DNA from: Zygnema circumcarinatum
Lineage: Eukaryota; Streptophyta; Zygnematophyceae; Zygnematales; Zygnemataceae
NCBI GenBank assembly: GCA_037447605.1
Contig: CM074804.1
Span: 186,331 to 250,330 of the forward strand
DNA: 64,000 bases
Reading direction: 5' to 3'
Shown: positions 1 through 12,637 of the stretch, one piece after another
Layout: the number at the start of each line of letters is the position of its first letter
Position numbering within the stretch: the stretch's first letter is position 1
The notes under the pieces: model-generated
Seen by the model: only the letters and a program-made list of their open reading frames with translations
What the model was told of the DNA's origin: nothing
Databases searched by the model: none
Program-made: the position numbers and the translations under genes

Positions 1-50
1 ACTCCCCTCCCCTCCCCTCCCCTCCCCTCCCCTCCCCTCCCCTCCCCTCC
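1..50. repeat. (CTCCC)n tract at the window edge
   Basis: About ten tandem CTCCC pentamers. They lie upstream of the first recognisable DnaJ exon, probably inside one of its introns. Confidence 0.9.
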
Positions 51-161
51 AATGAATTTGTGGCAGCCACGTGGTAGACCCATGAATTTTGATGACGTAA
101 TTAGTGATGTTTTGACGAGCTATTTTGCTGCTCTCCTCTATGGAATTATTCGCATTTGCAG

Positions 162-3100
162 TTTCATCCAGATGTGAATAAGGAGCCGGGTGCGGAGGAC
201 AAGTTTAAAGAAATCAGCAATGCCTATGAGGTACAGTTCCTTTTAATCATCAAAACATTCGAATCTCTGCGTCCATTGATTTCAAATTTTAAATTTTACA
301 AGTAATTACACGTCCATTGGTTTCCTATTTATTTTTCATTTTTTGTTGTCAGTTTCCCATCTTTTGGCACAGTCTCTCTTCGTCCAAAGAGTTTTTGGGA
401 CTGCAAGATTCAATGGGAAAAAATACGGCTTCCTGCTGTTGCTGCTATTTTTTGGGTATTGTGAGCTTACTAGGTTTTTTCATCAGTGGATGCTTCTAGA
501 TACAATCCTTGAACTTTCTGGATGATTTTTGGAATGCAGGTATTATCAGACGATGAGAAGAGGTCACTTTACGACCGCTTTGGAGAAGAGGGAGTGAAAT
601 CAGGCGGAATGGGAGGGGGTCAGGGACAGGCCTACACGGTAAAGGATGGATGTGATTTGCAGTTATTTTCTTTAAATAGTAACCTCTTGTAGCTATTCAT
701 GTACTCTTGTTTTTGCTTCCTGTCTTTCTGATTCCTACAATTTTATGCTGTTTTTATGATTTTCACGTTGCTTTCTGCTTGTTGTAGGCCTCACACTTAT
801 GGCTGTCTGTATAGGGGCGAGAGCAAATGTCCTGGTTCCTTGCTGTGCTTACATTCGACAGTTTTTTGCTCTCTTTTCTGGCAGACAAATCCATTTGACT
901 TATTTGAATCAATTTTTGGAGCGTCCATGGGAACAATGGGAGGAAGGGGAGGCATGGGGGGCATGGGCTCTGGGACCAAGAGGAGAGGACCAATGGAAGG
1001 CCAGAGTGTAAGGTTAGTGAGAATATATTGGCTCTATCCCACTCCCCTCCACGTCACTCTCTCTCCATCTCTCCCGTCCTCTGGTATGTACCATCACAAT
1101 CTGTATGATCGTCCTGAAGTCCTTAAACATAGTGAATGGTATACAGAACACAAGAGTAATGCTGGGCATATCTCGGAGATCTGTGTGCAGGATGGACTTA
1201 ACTCTCGACCTGATGGAGGCGGTTTTTGGGGTCGAAAAAACGCTCGAAGTTCAGCGACTTGAGTCTTGCCAACAGTGCTTTGGTTCGGGATCAAAGTCCG
1301 GAACAAGCCCCAAAAAGTGTCCTTCATGCGGAGGAATGGGACAAGTGATGCGGGTTCAGCAAACAGCATTTGGAACTTTCTCGCAGGCATGGAGTCTTTT
1401 CGCAGAACTGCTTTCCCCTTCCTTTTGCGGCTTTTGGTGGTTGACATCTTTATTGGTATTATCATATCAAAGCCAAAAGTTTGTATTTTCTTTTTAACCA
1501 AAAGGTTGTACTAACCGAACGCCTGGATTGTAAGGATTTGGAGCTTTGTGGTTTTTGGAATTTCACATCCGTTATGGGGCCGGCACAGGTGACGATATGT
1601 GGTGAGTGTCAAGGGCAAGGAGAGATCATCTCCGAATTTTGCAGAAGATGTGGGGGGGAGGGGCGTGTGAGAGCAAAGAAAAATGTGATTATTCGGATTC
1701 CGGCCGGAGTGGACAAGGGCCAGATCATGCAAGTCAGAGGCGAGGGAGATGCGGGATTGAGGGGGTAAGCTATCCAGCGCAAGATTAGGGTTGATATCCT
1801 CTCCCTCCCTCTCTTCTCTTCTCTCTCCTTGGCGCTCTGCTTCTTTCATAAGCCATAGGCCGGCCCGGACATTGAGGACATTTGTCGATTATTGTTTGAG
1901 TTGTTGTGTAAAACAAGAGAGCCTTTACACCTTGACTGGTGGAAGTACTTCTAACCTTGATTGAATGATTCATGTTGTGTTGTTGCAGAGGACCGTCCGG
2001 AAACTTGCAAGTGCTTATCTCAGTGAAAGAAAATGCGGATATCAAGCGGGATGGAATTAATCTTCAATCCAGAATCGTGGTGGATTATACTGACGCTATC
2101 CTGGGAACAGTTGTTAAGGTGGGATTTATAACTTTGTTCTTTCACCTAAGAATTGTCTCCACTATTCATAACAATGAGCATTGGAACCCATATTCCAAAA
2201 CCGCCAACCCTATAACTCCACATTTCTGAAGCCTTGCTTTAAAGTGGTACTGGGAATCAACGAACCTCATCCTTGAAGATAGAAGCAATAAGGTGTTTTG
2301 AGCTGCACATGGACACCATGATGTCATGTTCGGGCTTTGTAAGAACTATACCTCGAACTCTTGTTTCTATCGGCTTGCTCCTCATGTTGTGTACTAGTTA
2401 CAAGGTTTCGAACTACTAAGAGATGGTTTTTAAAGCTAAATGTTCAATCTTTCACCCGATTAACAATGATTCAGTCAATGAGTCTAAAAAGTTGGATGTG
2501 ACGACGTTCAGGTGAGAACGGTGGAGGGCATGATGGACCTGCAAGTGCCAGCTGGCACGCAACCGAGTGATGTGCTTGTCTTGAATAAGTTAGGAGTTCC
2601 AAGGATGGATAAGCCGAGTTTGCGGGGAGACCACTTTTTCGAGGTGAAAGTCAGCATTCCTTCCAAAATCAGGTAAAAATTGAGTGTTGTTTTGTTTAAA
2701 AACATGATTTACTTTAGGGTGGGCCGTTTCACGCGTGTTTAGAAGATTCATGGGTTAATTTTTCAGGTTTGGAGGGTGTATTTACCATGTTCAGTTGTTT
2801 CATTGACGGTGATAGGTGAGTGTTAGGTTTATTACGACCAAAACTTTACTGAGTTTATTGTACAGTCCTTGAATTTGGACAGTAGCTTCGTGCTACGGAA
2901 CAGAGTTGAATACAACACGCCTTCTTGTAAGACAGGAGGTGCCGAGGAGTCCTTTTTTCTCTATGAGGGCAGTACTGAGTTTTGATCATATCTCACTTTC
3001 TCCCCCTCCCTTTCCTACCCTCTCTCTGTCTCTGCAGCGATGCTGAGCGAGAGTTGGTGGAGACGCTGGCTAGCTTACAAAAGGCAGGACGGTCAAAGAC

Positions 3101-4030
3101 TGGAATTCGGAATCCATTCCGAAGTCGTACGTTTCGAATGGCCTCTTATCCTCCTTGTTTCATTGCAAATTTGAAGTCGACTTGGCTTTATGAATTCTGA
3201 AACTTGAATCATTGTTGTTCATCCCTAACGCCAATACTTTGTGAGCCCCTGTTCCCTTTATTTTGTAGTCATTTCTTCTTGAATTGCTTTAAAGTGTGGG
3301 AGGGGGAATTCTTTTGCTAGGGACATCAGAAAAGCAGACGGAGAGCAGTAATGGGACCTCGAGAGAGTCCACTGCATCGACAGCAGAGAGGGGTGATGAG
3401 CGGATGGGAGAAGGTGAATCTGATGAAGGCCTACTTGGAGCTGTGAAGAACCTTGCCAGGTATTGTCTATTCTTATATTCCTATCACTTGAAGTGCCCTA
3501 ATGTCTGCTTTAATCATCAGATATTACACTGTATTTGAAGGGCCCTGCTCTGCGGAGCTCTGGACATCAGTGAGGGTGACCTGCAGAGCATATTGAGGGG
3601 GGGGCGAGGATGAGGTCTCAAGCCATGTGAACACCCCTCAAAGCTTGTGCAAGGAGAATCGGTACATCGCAGAAGGCTATGTCTGCCTGAAATGAATACA
3701 ATGCCAGCCCTCAGCAGGCATAAACTCTGCCTGCAGAGTCGTCGAATGCTGAGGTGGCGATTCTCCTTGCACAAGCTCTGACGAACTGTTTACATGCGGG
3801 TGGGACGGGGACGGGAGCGGGATTGCTGCACATGGAACAGGGAAAAGGGCGGCCTTGCAGGCTCTGTTGGGCTCAAGAGTCCTCCGGGGGGCAGCAGAAG
3901 CTCTGCCGTAGTCTGGCAGACTGCTGCCTTTCTGGGAGTCTTCCTTTTTGGAGTCCTTTTAGGGCCACGGATATGGAAGTTTGCAGTGAAAGCGATCGCG
4001 TGGGTGCAGAAGTTATCATGGAAGGTGTAG
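162..4030 (+). CDS. Plastid-type DnaJ (Hsp40, class A) co-chaperone, 5' partial
   Basis: A J-domain co-chaperone that would stimulate an Hsp70, most likely in the plastid. Exons are 162-230, 540-638, 885-1012, 1191-1386, 1589-1764, 1989-2118, 2512-2672, 3038-3126, 3321-3459 and 3898-4030; all phases close and give 439 residues in this window. The first exon carries the HPD motif ([10 protein letters not shown]), and a Gly/Met-rich linker with [11 protein letters not shown] follows. Four zinc-finger repeats of the CxxCxGxG type come next ([32 protein letters not shown]), then the substrate-binding C-terminal domains ([15 protein letters not shown]). The closest family I know is Arabidopsis DJA5/DJA6. 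The start codon, transit peptide and first part of the J domain lie upstream of the window. The intron after 1386 starts with GC rather than GT. The last exon adds a hydrophobic segment ([13 protein letters not shown]) near the C-terminus, which is unusual for the family. Confidence 0.93.
3642..3777. other. Hairpin in the last DnaJ intron
   Basis: Bases 3642-3661 and 3758-3777 are perfect 20-bp inverted complements separated by 96 bp. The intron RNA could fold into a stem. It may be the ends of a small non-autonomous transposon; no other role is visible. Confidence 0.8.
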
Positions 4031-5574
4031 CCTGTGTTGGGCCTTCGATACATGTAGACATTCATATTAGCGCACCCAATAAGCTATAGAGCATGGAAAC
4101 CCGTAGACCGTAGGGTTAGGCTTTGGGTCTGACTAGGGCACATGATTAGGAGGGAGAAGGGCGATCTGCTGATTGGTTTCGTCACTGAATAAGCGTCTGA
4201 CTTCGTCAGCCCTTTTCCCTCTCCCCGCTCTCTGTCTCTACCTCCACATCTGCTCAGTATCTCTCTCTGTCTCTACCTCCACATCTGCTCAGCATCTCTC
4301 TCTGTGCCTCCCTCTCCACCTCTCTCTACATATCTTCCATCATCCCTCTCTCTCGCGCGGTCCATGTGTCCTCCCATCTTCCTTACCACCTCCTTCTGCC
4401 ATGTATTGCGGGACAGTGCTGCTGCCTCTGGAGCCATCCAATGGCTTAGAAGGAAGCTCTGAGATCAGACGCTTGTGGAGGCATGGAGGTACAAGAGAAG
4501 ACCAATCGACACGGTAGCTGGCTCTCTCGTTCCAATCCTTCCTTCAACGGGAACCACTGCATGTTGCAGCAAGTTTTCATGCTCAATGCTGGCTTCAATC
4601 TGTATTTTTGTGCATCATCACGCTATGTATGTAGCCGGCGTCAGTATGTGTACGGAAGAGCTGTAGCTCTCATTCTTTTTGGTATGTGCAAGCAGAAAGG
4701 GCCATTTAGAAGATAGGGGTAGAAGGCAGTTAGGATTTGTGAGGTTGCAGGTTAATTGAGCCTTAGGTCTCCTTTCACTCTCTTTTTTTCTCGCTCTCGC
4801 TCTTTCTTGTCAGTGTAGAACTTGAGCATGAAGTTGGCCCTTTATTTGTTGCCTTCCCTGTCTCATTTAAATGACATTTTTGTCCTTTATCTGTATCTTG
4901 GAATGCCTATGTGCGTCATCGTGTCTTCAAGTCACCGCAAGGTCCGAGAATTGTCATCCTTGAGAACCCAGAACTCTACGAACTTTGAGCCTTAAACCCT
5001 TATATTCTAACTCCTAACCTTTAACTCTAAACCTACTCTAAGGAAGTTGTGGCATTGATCTAACAATGGCGATGTCATCAAATGTACATGGGAAAAATTA
5101 TCACGGGGAATTACGAAAGAAGAAGTACAAATTCAAGGCAAACTTTTTATATTTTTTTTATTACTTTTTCTCATGCCTGCCCTTCTTGAAAGATGCCTTC
5201 GGACGGGACGGACGGGATGAACGGAGGGATTAATAAATCTAGTTTGACGAAGAACGACATTACACACACACACACATACACACGCACGCTCTCATTTCTG
5301 GCCTTCATCTGTACATCTTCCTTTCGACACGTTGACAATGGAATGAGTACATCAGTTCCACAGACAACAGCTTCCTGCTGGCGGCGGGAGAGATTCATAA
5401 CCAATTCAAGCGAATAGTTTTCATTTTCTATTTTCCATTTTCCATTTTCCACCCTCCTCCCCTCCCCTCCCCCTCCCCTTCCCCCCCTCCTCCCCCTCCT
5501 CCCCCTCCTCCTCCCACATGAACCGTGAGCCTCCCAGGGCCCCAAAAGTTGGATCTTGAAGCCCGAGGGGGTTG
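4031..5574. other. Convergent intergenic region (DnaJ / 4E-T 3' sides)
   Basis: It lies between the convergent DnaJ and 4E-T-like genes. It contains CT-rich stretches around 4200-4400 and 4770-4800, short degenerate CCCTAA-like words near 4990-5035, a CA repeat near 5261-5284 and a C-rich tract near 5450-5515. I see no convincing gene. The 3' untranslated regions must lie here. An additional 4E-T exon is possible, because a donor-like AG|gtgaca sits at the end of its last open frame. Confidence 0.6.
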
Positions 5575-8500
5575 TCACCTGAACCGAAGCTGCCTTTCAA
5601 GCTCCTCCACTCCCATCATCTGAGACGCCGCTACTCGCTGGCTCAAGCCCTTGGAGGGCTCCCTACCCCACCCTGCTTCTGAAACTAGCCACTGGTGAAA
5701 CCCTGCATCCGAGGCCTTTTCAGCACTGAAGGAAGGAGCGAGTCCCTGCACCTGGGAACTGCCCGGAATTTGAGCCTGCGAGGCAAATGGATGAATAGGA
5801 ATGTCCGGGCCAAAGTGATGTAATGGCATGCTGGCATGAAAGGAGCTGCTTGGAGGCAGACCCTGCATCATCCCCTGTGGGGTGTGAGCCCCCATGAAGT
5901 GGGTCGCATGAGATGGGTGAAGGGGGTTAGGGAAGGCTGGGCCAGCGAGATGTGGGGGCAGATGATGAGAGAGGAGGGGGAAGGGCAAGTGGCCCTGACT
6001 GTGCTGCTGCTGCTGCTGCTGCTGCTGAAGAGCCCTATTGAGAGGGGGGAGCAGCGACTCCTCAGGCGCGTTCCTATGGAACTGTGGGAGCTGATGGTAT
6101 TGATGCGCTAAAGGAGGATGCCGGTCGAGAGATAAGCCGAGGGTGCCCTGCCGGAGCATATCAAGAGGAGAGGGTCCTTGAAAGGGGACAGTTGGCAGCG
6201 TCGATGTGGTGGCAACATGTTCTCCATGGCGTGCGTGAAAGAATGCCTCTACTCCTTGACTCTCGGGATGGCGGGAGGCAGCCATGTATTCTGCTGCTTG
6301 CTGGCTCGACTTTAAGGGCGGACCGGTGGGAACTCCTGCCAGAAAAGACGGCCACCCTCGTATAGCAGGAGAAGGTTGGGCGGCATTGAAAAAAGGTAAA
6401 ATCCTTTCCCCTTCTTCTCCTTCTTCCTCCATCTGCTTTGGTCTAGACATGCTTGCTGCTTCAACTCCCTCAAGGGAAGCATTCTCTCTGCCGTTTGATG
6501 GCTTACTGGTCATGCTTAAACTCTTCATTGATGTTTCCAAAGTTCCTAACTTGGCAGAGTCAGCGGTAGTGTCTGCCGCAGACCATTCACCACTTCCGCC
6601 TTCTGGGTTCATATTGAAAGCTCCATTCACAAAAGCTTCAGATGGTGGAGATACATTCCTCTTCTCTGGTCCATTCTGCATGTGATCCTCCATTTTCTGG
6701 CTGCCTTCTTCTGGGAATATCATCCCTATTCCAGGTGGCCTATCCCAACTGCTCTTATTGTCGCTCTCTACCCCCTCCTCCTCTCTTCTCTGCAGGCCTC
6801 CTTCCGACCTTTTGGAGGCTTCTCCGCCTGCGGCTGCATTCAACGCTCCTTTCACAACCTCATGTAAGAACTCGAGCACCAAAAAGTCAACAAGTAACAG
6901 TGCAGTTAGCCTGGAAAAGAGGAAATACTCCTGAAGCCTGAAAACATCAGATACCCACAAAATTCTAAATTTGAAAGGTCATTCAAATGTATACCTGCTG
7001 TAAACAAGCTGGAAGTTGGCTGCAGGGAGGTGCTGCCAATGATGAAAGTTCCCAGATTTCCTCCAAAAGTTCGATTCGTCTCAGGCCCTCCCTTATGTAA
7101 CAACGAGAGAAGATGCTGAGAAGCAGACTCCCACGCTCCCTCAGTCAGTCCTTGACCGGGTCCCGCGCTTCGCTGGGGTATCTCCATTGGCTTTTCCGCA
7201 AAAGTATCGTTATTAGCGGCTGACGGAGCAGACTCTGCCTCAGCCAATATGGAGGACTCTATGTCTTCCAAAGATCTGAATACGATGGGGCCTCCCTCTC
7301 TGCTAGAAGGAAGTGCAGGCCCTGAAGTTTTACTTGAGGCAAGGGCAAAAAGGGCACCAATTCCTCCAATCAAGGGTTGATTTGGAGGAGGGGGAGTTTG
7401 AAGGGGAGGTAGGGACTTCGCCAAGTTATGTGTTGAGTTGTTGTTGTCTGAGACGGCTGCCGGAACGAAATTTCCCACATGAAAAGGTGGGGCTTCTCGG
7501 GAAATTGAGGAGTTCATGGTTGGCTCTGTTGTTGGGCCTGTCAACGGTCAGAGAGGGGAAGAAAAGAGAGGAGAAGCGGGGCAAGGGAAAGGAAATGGGG
7601 GAAAGAGGAGACAGGAGGGAAGGGAAAAAGAAGTAGAGAGGGTAGGAGGGAGTTAATAGGGATACGAAAGGTACGGAGATGGCACAGAAGTGGGGGAGAG
7701 AAATAAACAACACAGTCTTAGAGTGGACAAAAAAAAATAGAAGAATGCACTCGATTAGCAAGCACAAGCGTGAACTTTCTTTCCCACTCTCTCTAATCCT
7801 TCGTCCCTCACACCCTCACTCACTACCAGCCTTCCTCTTACAAATTCCCTCCCATCAGCTCACCATCTGCGGAAGGGAACCATCGTGCAAATTTTGATGT
7901 CTTCAATTCCGTCTCCCCTCTCACTGCTTGGACTCCTGAAGACTGCAGGCCTCCAAAATCCCACAGCCCAGCAACAGAAAAATACTCATTGATGATTTCT
8001 TAAAGCTGCCCGAAACCCGAAACCCGAATGCCCCAAATCCTATAACCCTAAAAATTTCCTCTGTGCTTTCAAAACTGGGCTTCACCTCGTCAATGGAGGA
8101 TAGTTCCAACTGTGACTTGTCGTTGAAGTTCGGGAGAGCCTGCCTTCGAAACAGCCTGTCCAGAAGCGACCCGGACTCCTCCTCTCCCTCTGGAAGGGAG
8201 TCCATGAAGGGAGGTAGAGCCATGGCCGCTTCATCAGGAATCTCATTCAGGAAAACGGCCGGGCCTTTAGAGGTGAAGAGGCTCTTCCTGTCTACTCCCG
8301 GAAGGGAGGATTCAGCTGCCCTTTCCTTTTCTAAATTGTTTTGAGTATTTGCAGGTTTAACCGTTTCTTGCACTTTCCCCTCCTCTTCTGCCGTTACCTC
8401 AGCTGGTAGAGAGGACTTGGTTGAGACTGTTGTCTCCCCCTCGCGGGAGAGCACCTGCGCACATTGCGAGGGAGGTTCAGCAGGAAAGAAGGAGAGAAAG

Positions 8501-11500
8501 GTAAAGGGAGAGGAAAAAAGATGTGGGGAAAGAGGGGCAAGGGAAACCAAACGTCCAAGTAAAGCTTTATGCGCGAACTCAACTTCAACCAATCAAACCA
8601 CTCCCTCACATCTTTAACCCTGCCATTCCCGACCACCATGTCTACCAACCCATGCAGACATACATACATTGTCAGAGAACGAATAAGCCACAGTTCAGTC
8701 TAACAGTTCCTGGCAAATCTTGCCCTCTACTTGAACCATCATGTAGACCTACAACCCCAAACATAGCGAAGCTTCAACTACCACAATATTCTTGCCCACA
8801 TTCCTGGTTCCATGTTCAACCCTAAACCAAAAGTTCCATTGAAACCATCCCTCTGAAAAGCGTTTGCCCATCACTCCCATTCATCATGGCAGGGGCAAAA
8901 AGGTACAAACCATCTCCTTCGTAACGTCTGACTCTTTCTTTCCAGAAGCTTCCAGAACCTGGGCCTCAATAGCAGGCCGCTTAAACCCTGGAGGAGGTTG
9001 AGGTGGGGCCCCCCTCCCTTGGACTGCGAATCCGGGGGGGACGATCGGTCTTGCTCCTTGTGTAAGGGGGACTGCTGAAGGGGGCGAGTCCGAAGAAAAG
9101 GAATCGGGATCCCAAAGACTTTCAATATCATGCTTGCGAGTTTGCATGGAGTTTTCGTCTCCTTCCCGCTGTTCGCTGTTTCGCTTTAGCTGGGCACGTC
9201 GCATAGCCTCAAACTCCTCTGCAAAAGCAGTTTAGGATTGTGGGAATTCAGTGTGCGATAGTTTGAGGGTTTCAAGTTTTAGGGATTTGGTTTTTAAGAT
9301 AGAGGCTTTGAGAATTACCCCGCCGTTTGCGCTCTAATTCCATTTGTCGCCTGCTGCTGCTGCTCATCTCCCCATCGCCAAAAGTTTCCGAATCCCAGTG
9401 GTCCTCCTGCAGTGCACGGCACAGCAGGCAGCGATGAGAGAATGCTCCCATTCTGAACGATCTTTGCTTTCTTCGTCCACCCAACATATGGAGAGGCCTT
9501 TAAGAAGAAATCTCTTGATTCCGAAAGGACCTACCGACTGATTAAATAGTTGATATTCAAAGTTTGGCTAACTTAGACAACCTAAGAACTAGAACCTTAC
9601 CTTCCCTCGCGGTGGCTGGTATTTTGATGGAGGGATGGAGCGATCAGCAGTTCGAGGGGGAGACATCAATCCTGCCCCTGTATCTCTCCCTCTATCCCTT
9701 ACACCTCCGCTTGTATTATCATTGATCTCTCCATGGCCCCAACCAGGCCGTAGTGACAAAACGCCATCTGGAATTCCCGGTCCTGGAGACCCACCACTTG
9801 TGGACATTTAATATCTTAAGGTAATTTAGAGTTCAAGATTCAAATTCTAGCAATACCGACCAAAAACAAAGAATTTGTTTACTGATTGAAACAAAGACAG
9901 AGTCGTACAGTATCCATGGATGGTATCTCAAACTCCATTGGCAGTAACATGTAAATAGACTTGTGCTTAAGTTCCTCAACTGGCCCCAATAAATGAGCCT
10001 GAGAAGTTTGTGTTGTAATGAGATTCAACTATCTCTGTCCAAATGCTTTGTCCAATGAAAGTCTTTCAAAGTTGTAGGCTTGACATCCACTTGCAGTATT
10101 CAGGTGTCAGTGAGTGTGAGAGAGGGAGAGAGAGGGCTGAAATGGGCAAACTATGAAGGTGGATATGAGCTTAGCAACGCAACAGAACAGGTGGCTGTTC
10201 CCACTCTCTCCCAGCTTATAGTGATGGTTAGCACCTGCATTGTCTTCTCCCGGGCCACGATATCCCCGAATCGGCCTCTCATTCTGTCTACCATCTCGCC
10301 TCATATGTTGTCCCTGCGGCCCATAATTCTGCACAGCTCCATACCCGCTTCCTTGCCGTTCTTGGCTAACGTTCCGCTGCCCATTTCCGTCCCAACTGCT
10401 CGGTCTTGGAGGGTAGCTTGATGACAAAGCATTCGGAGCCATCTCTTCCTCGGGGCCTCTTCGACGATGCCCAATAAGTGGAGGCTGCCCAGCCGCTGCA
10501 TTGTTTGAATTCCTCCACGAATCTTTTCGCCATTCTGGGGCATCCTGGGGAGACTTGCTATGTGTAGAATCACTGCTGGCACAAATCATTCAATCAGCGA
10601 TGAAACTCAGAACTATGAGTGGTTCCAGTCGTTTTGCAGATTACATGTCTTTGGCCTCCTCGAAACCCTAAAAATGCTGCTTGAAGATTTTCAGCTGTTT
10701 TACATCCTTTCTAGCTCGCCTAAGACCATATACGGTTAGTCCTGCACCTTCTCTTTGATTCCTCTTTTCCCTCTTCTCTCCTTTACTCTTGGAGCTTCTC
10801 CCGTGAAAGCCATAATTTTGAATATGCTGAACGGATATAATGTTCAGAGTTTCCGAAAATTCAAAACTCAACGATACTTCTGACAGATGAGAAAACTGCT
10901 CTCTGTCTGTCTACACTATGCTTTCCCTCTCTCCGTTTCCCTCTCACCCCCCCCTCTCCCACTGCCAAAAGGGAGATAACCTCACCTATCCCAGTCTTTT
11001 CGAGGCCCTCTTCCCACAGCTTGAGGTATTGGAATTCCCGCCTCAGAAATTTCCCTGCAGCATGTAACCGTTTAATTCAAATGAAAGCGTGACTAAATCC
11101 TCACGAGCACATCCTTGCTCTCCTACAAGCGAAGCTATACGCATGCTGTTTGACCAATAAGGGCACGCTTTCCCTTTATTTTTTGTTTCCTTTGTGATGA
11201 TTGATGTAAATGCTTCAAATAACTGCACATCTTCGCTGCATTTGGAAAGCAAAGAAAAGTAGGGCATGCAAGTGCGGAGCACTCACCGCAGAATGTTGGG
11301 ATCGAGATTCTCGGGCTGCTTCTGACACACTTCCAGAGTTGAGAGTGAAAGCAAAAAATCTCGACTATAAGTCTTCTTCACAGCGGAATGCTCGGTCTTG
11401 GAACTGCGAGCACACAATGGGAACGAAAAATGGGAAAACTTTTGAGAAACATGCTGCCGATTTTCTGCTGTAACTATACCTTCATTTGAGGATGTCAACA

Positions 11501-11729
11501 GCATCATCCGAAGCCAGCTTCACCTAATTGTATGGGCGTTACAAGTGTGTGTAATTCTGAGAAAGTGAGAACAGAGGTGTGTGTGAGAGAGAGACAGAGA
11601 AAGAAAGAGAGAGCCTCTTTCCTGCCCTCACCTTCCTCCTTCTGCTTCAGTTTCGCTACCGCCATGGCCGTCAGAATCCCCACATTCCTTTGCCGTTTCC
11701 TCAGTTGGACGTTCATCGTCTGGCGCCAT
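5575..11729 (-). CDS. eIF4E transporter (4E-T)-like eIF4E-binding protein
   Basis: Probable 4E-T homologue: a P-body protein that binds eIF4E and represses or stores mRNA. The start ATG is at 11729. Exons whose phases close are 11729-11632, 11403-11287, 11054-10986, 10572-10235, 9782-9601, 9406-9319, 9218-8911 and one starting at 8454. The later ones (about 8454-8050, 7530-6995 and ~6860-5575) are approximate. Exon 2 encodes TYSRDFLLSLSTLEVC, a canonical YxxxxLL eIF4E-binding motif followed by the spacing seen in plant 4E-T. A later ESLWDPDSF resembles the WDP segment of animal 4E-T. The rest is low complexity: Arg/Gly-rich (exons 4-5), Pro-rich, an RSLEDIESSIL motif, and a poly-Gln run (positions 6001-6030) in a His/Pro/Gln-rich tail. 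The protein exceeds 900 residues and has no catalytic domain. It lies about 0.9 kb downstream of eIF4E on the same strand. The C-terminus is uncertain, since the last frame ends where a donor-like site overlaps the stop. Confidence 0.78.
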
Positions 11730-12637
11730 GACTTCCCGAGCAAGCCCCAATATGTAGCTTTAGCTCTAGCCCTAGCCCTAACCCTACCCTACCCTATCCC
11801 TTCATCGTAGCTCTATTCACACAAAATACTTCCGTCTGCCTTACAAACTGGGTTTGGCAGCTCATTCAATTGCCCTCATTCCCACTCCCTCTCCTCTCTC
11901 CCTCTCCCTCCACGCCTTTTATCACTGGCCCCTCTTAAGAGAAACCAAAAGCATGATTAATTCATTGATAAGTCCTCCGTAACCCTAAAAGCAGATAGCC
12001 TCCGCCATGGCGAGGCCAAGCCGATGTCCTCCCTCCCTCCCGGCCATGGCTGCGCAGGAACCGTTTCATCAGGCAAGGAGGGCTGTACGGAGTTGTGCGA
12101 GCCGTACAAAAGCTCCAAGGTCTCCGTGCGTACTTGTACGGTTTGTGTACGCCGGTAATATCGGCGTATCGTGCGGTGTGGTCGATACGTCCATGTATGG
12201 TGACATGGAAACACGGTACGGTCTTTTGCCCGTTCTTCTCAATGGTTACTTTTTGAGGTGTGCTTAACAATGTTGGCCTCGACCGTGTTTGTGGAAGTGT
12301 GAATGGTTCATGGGTCACGAGGACTTGCAACAGTGTGCTTGTGGCTTAGGAACAACATCCACGTACTTACTGAGTGTGAAAGATTCGTGGGTCACGAGGA
12401 CTTGCAACAAAGTGCGCTTGTGGTTTAGGAATCGAGAGCATCCACGTACTTACTGAACTGAATAAACTTAGCCACGACTCAATAAACACACATCTGATCC
12501 TTACCTTGAAATCAGCTTTCTTCATTCACACATTCACACACATTCCCCTGCACTGCACTGCAGGGGAGCGCGCGGGTCGTGGCCCGACAAAGGCCTCGTC
12601 ATGCAGCAGCGTGCGGCTAAACTAAGCTGAGGGTGCT
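11730..12637. other. eIF4E-4E-T intergenic region
   Basis: This 0.9-kb spacer must hold the eIF4E 3' end and the 4E-T promoter. A degenerate CCCTAA-like stretch lies at 11760-11810. The only other clear structure is a tandem duplication (12298-12456). No gene is visible. Confidence 0.7.
12298..12456. repeat. Two-copy tandem repeat (~76-83 bp)
   Basis: Bases 12298-12373 and 12374-12456 are two diverged copies of one unit. Both contain GGGTCACGAGGACTTGCAAC and end in ATCCACGTACTTACTGA. The repeat lies between eIF4E and its neighbour. Confidence 0.85.

Noticed and set aside
11760-11810. Interstitial telomere block near 4E-T exon 1
   Set aside because: Only a few CCCTAGCCCTAACCCTA words are present, too short and irregular to separate from the scattered degenerate repeats in this genome.
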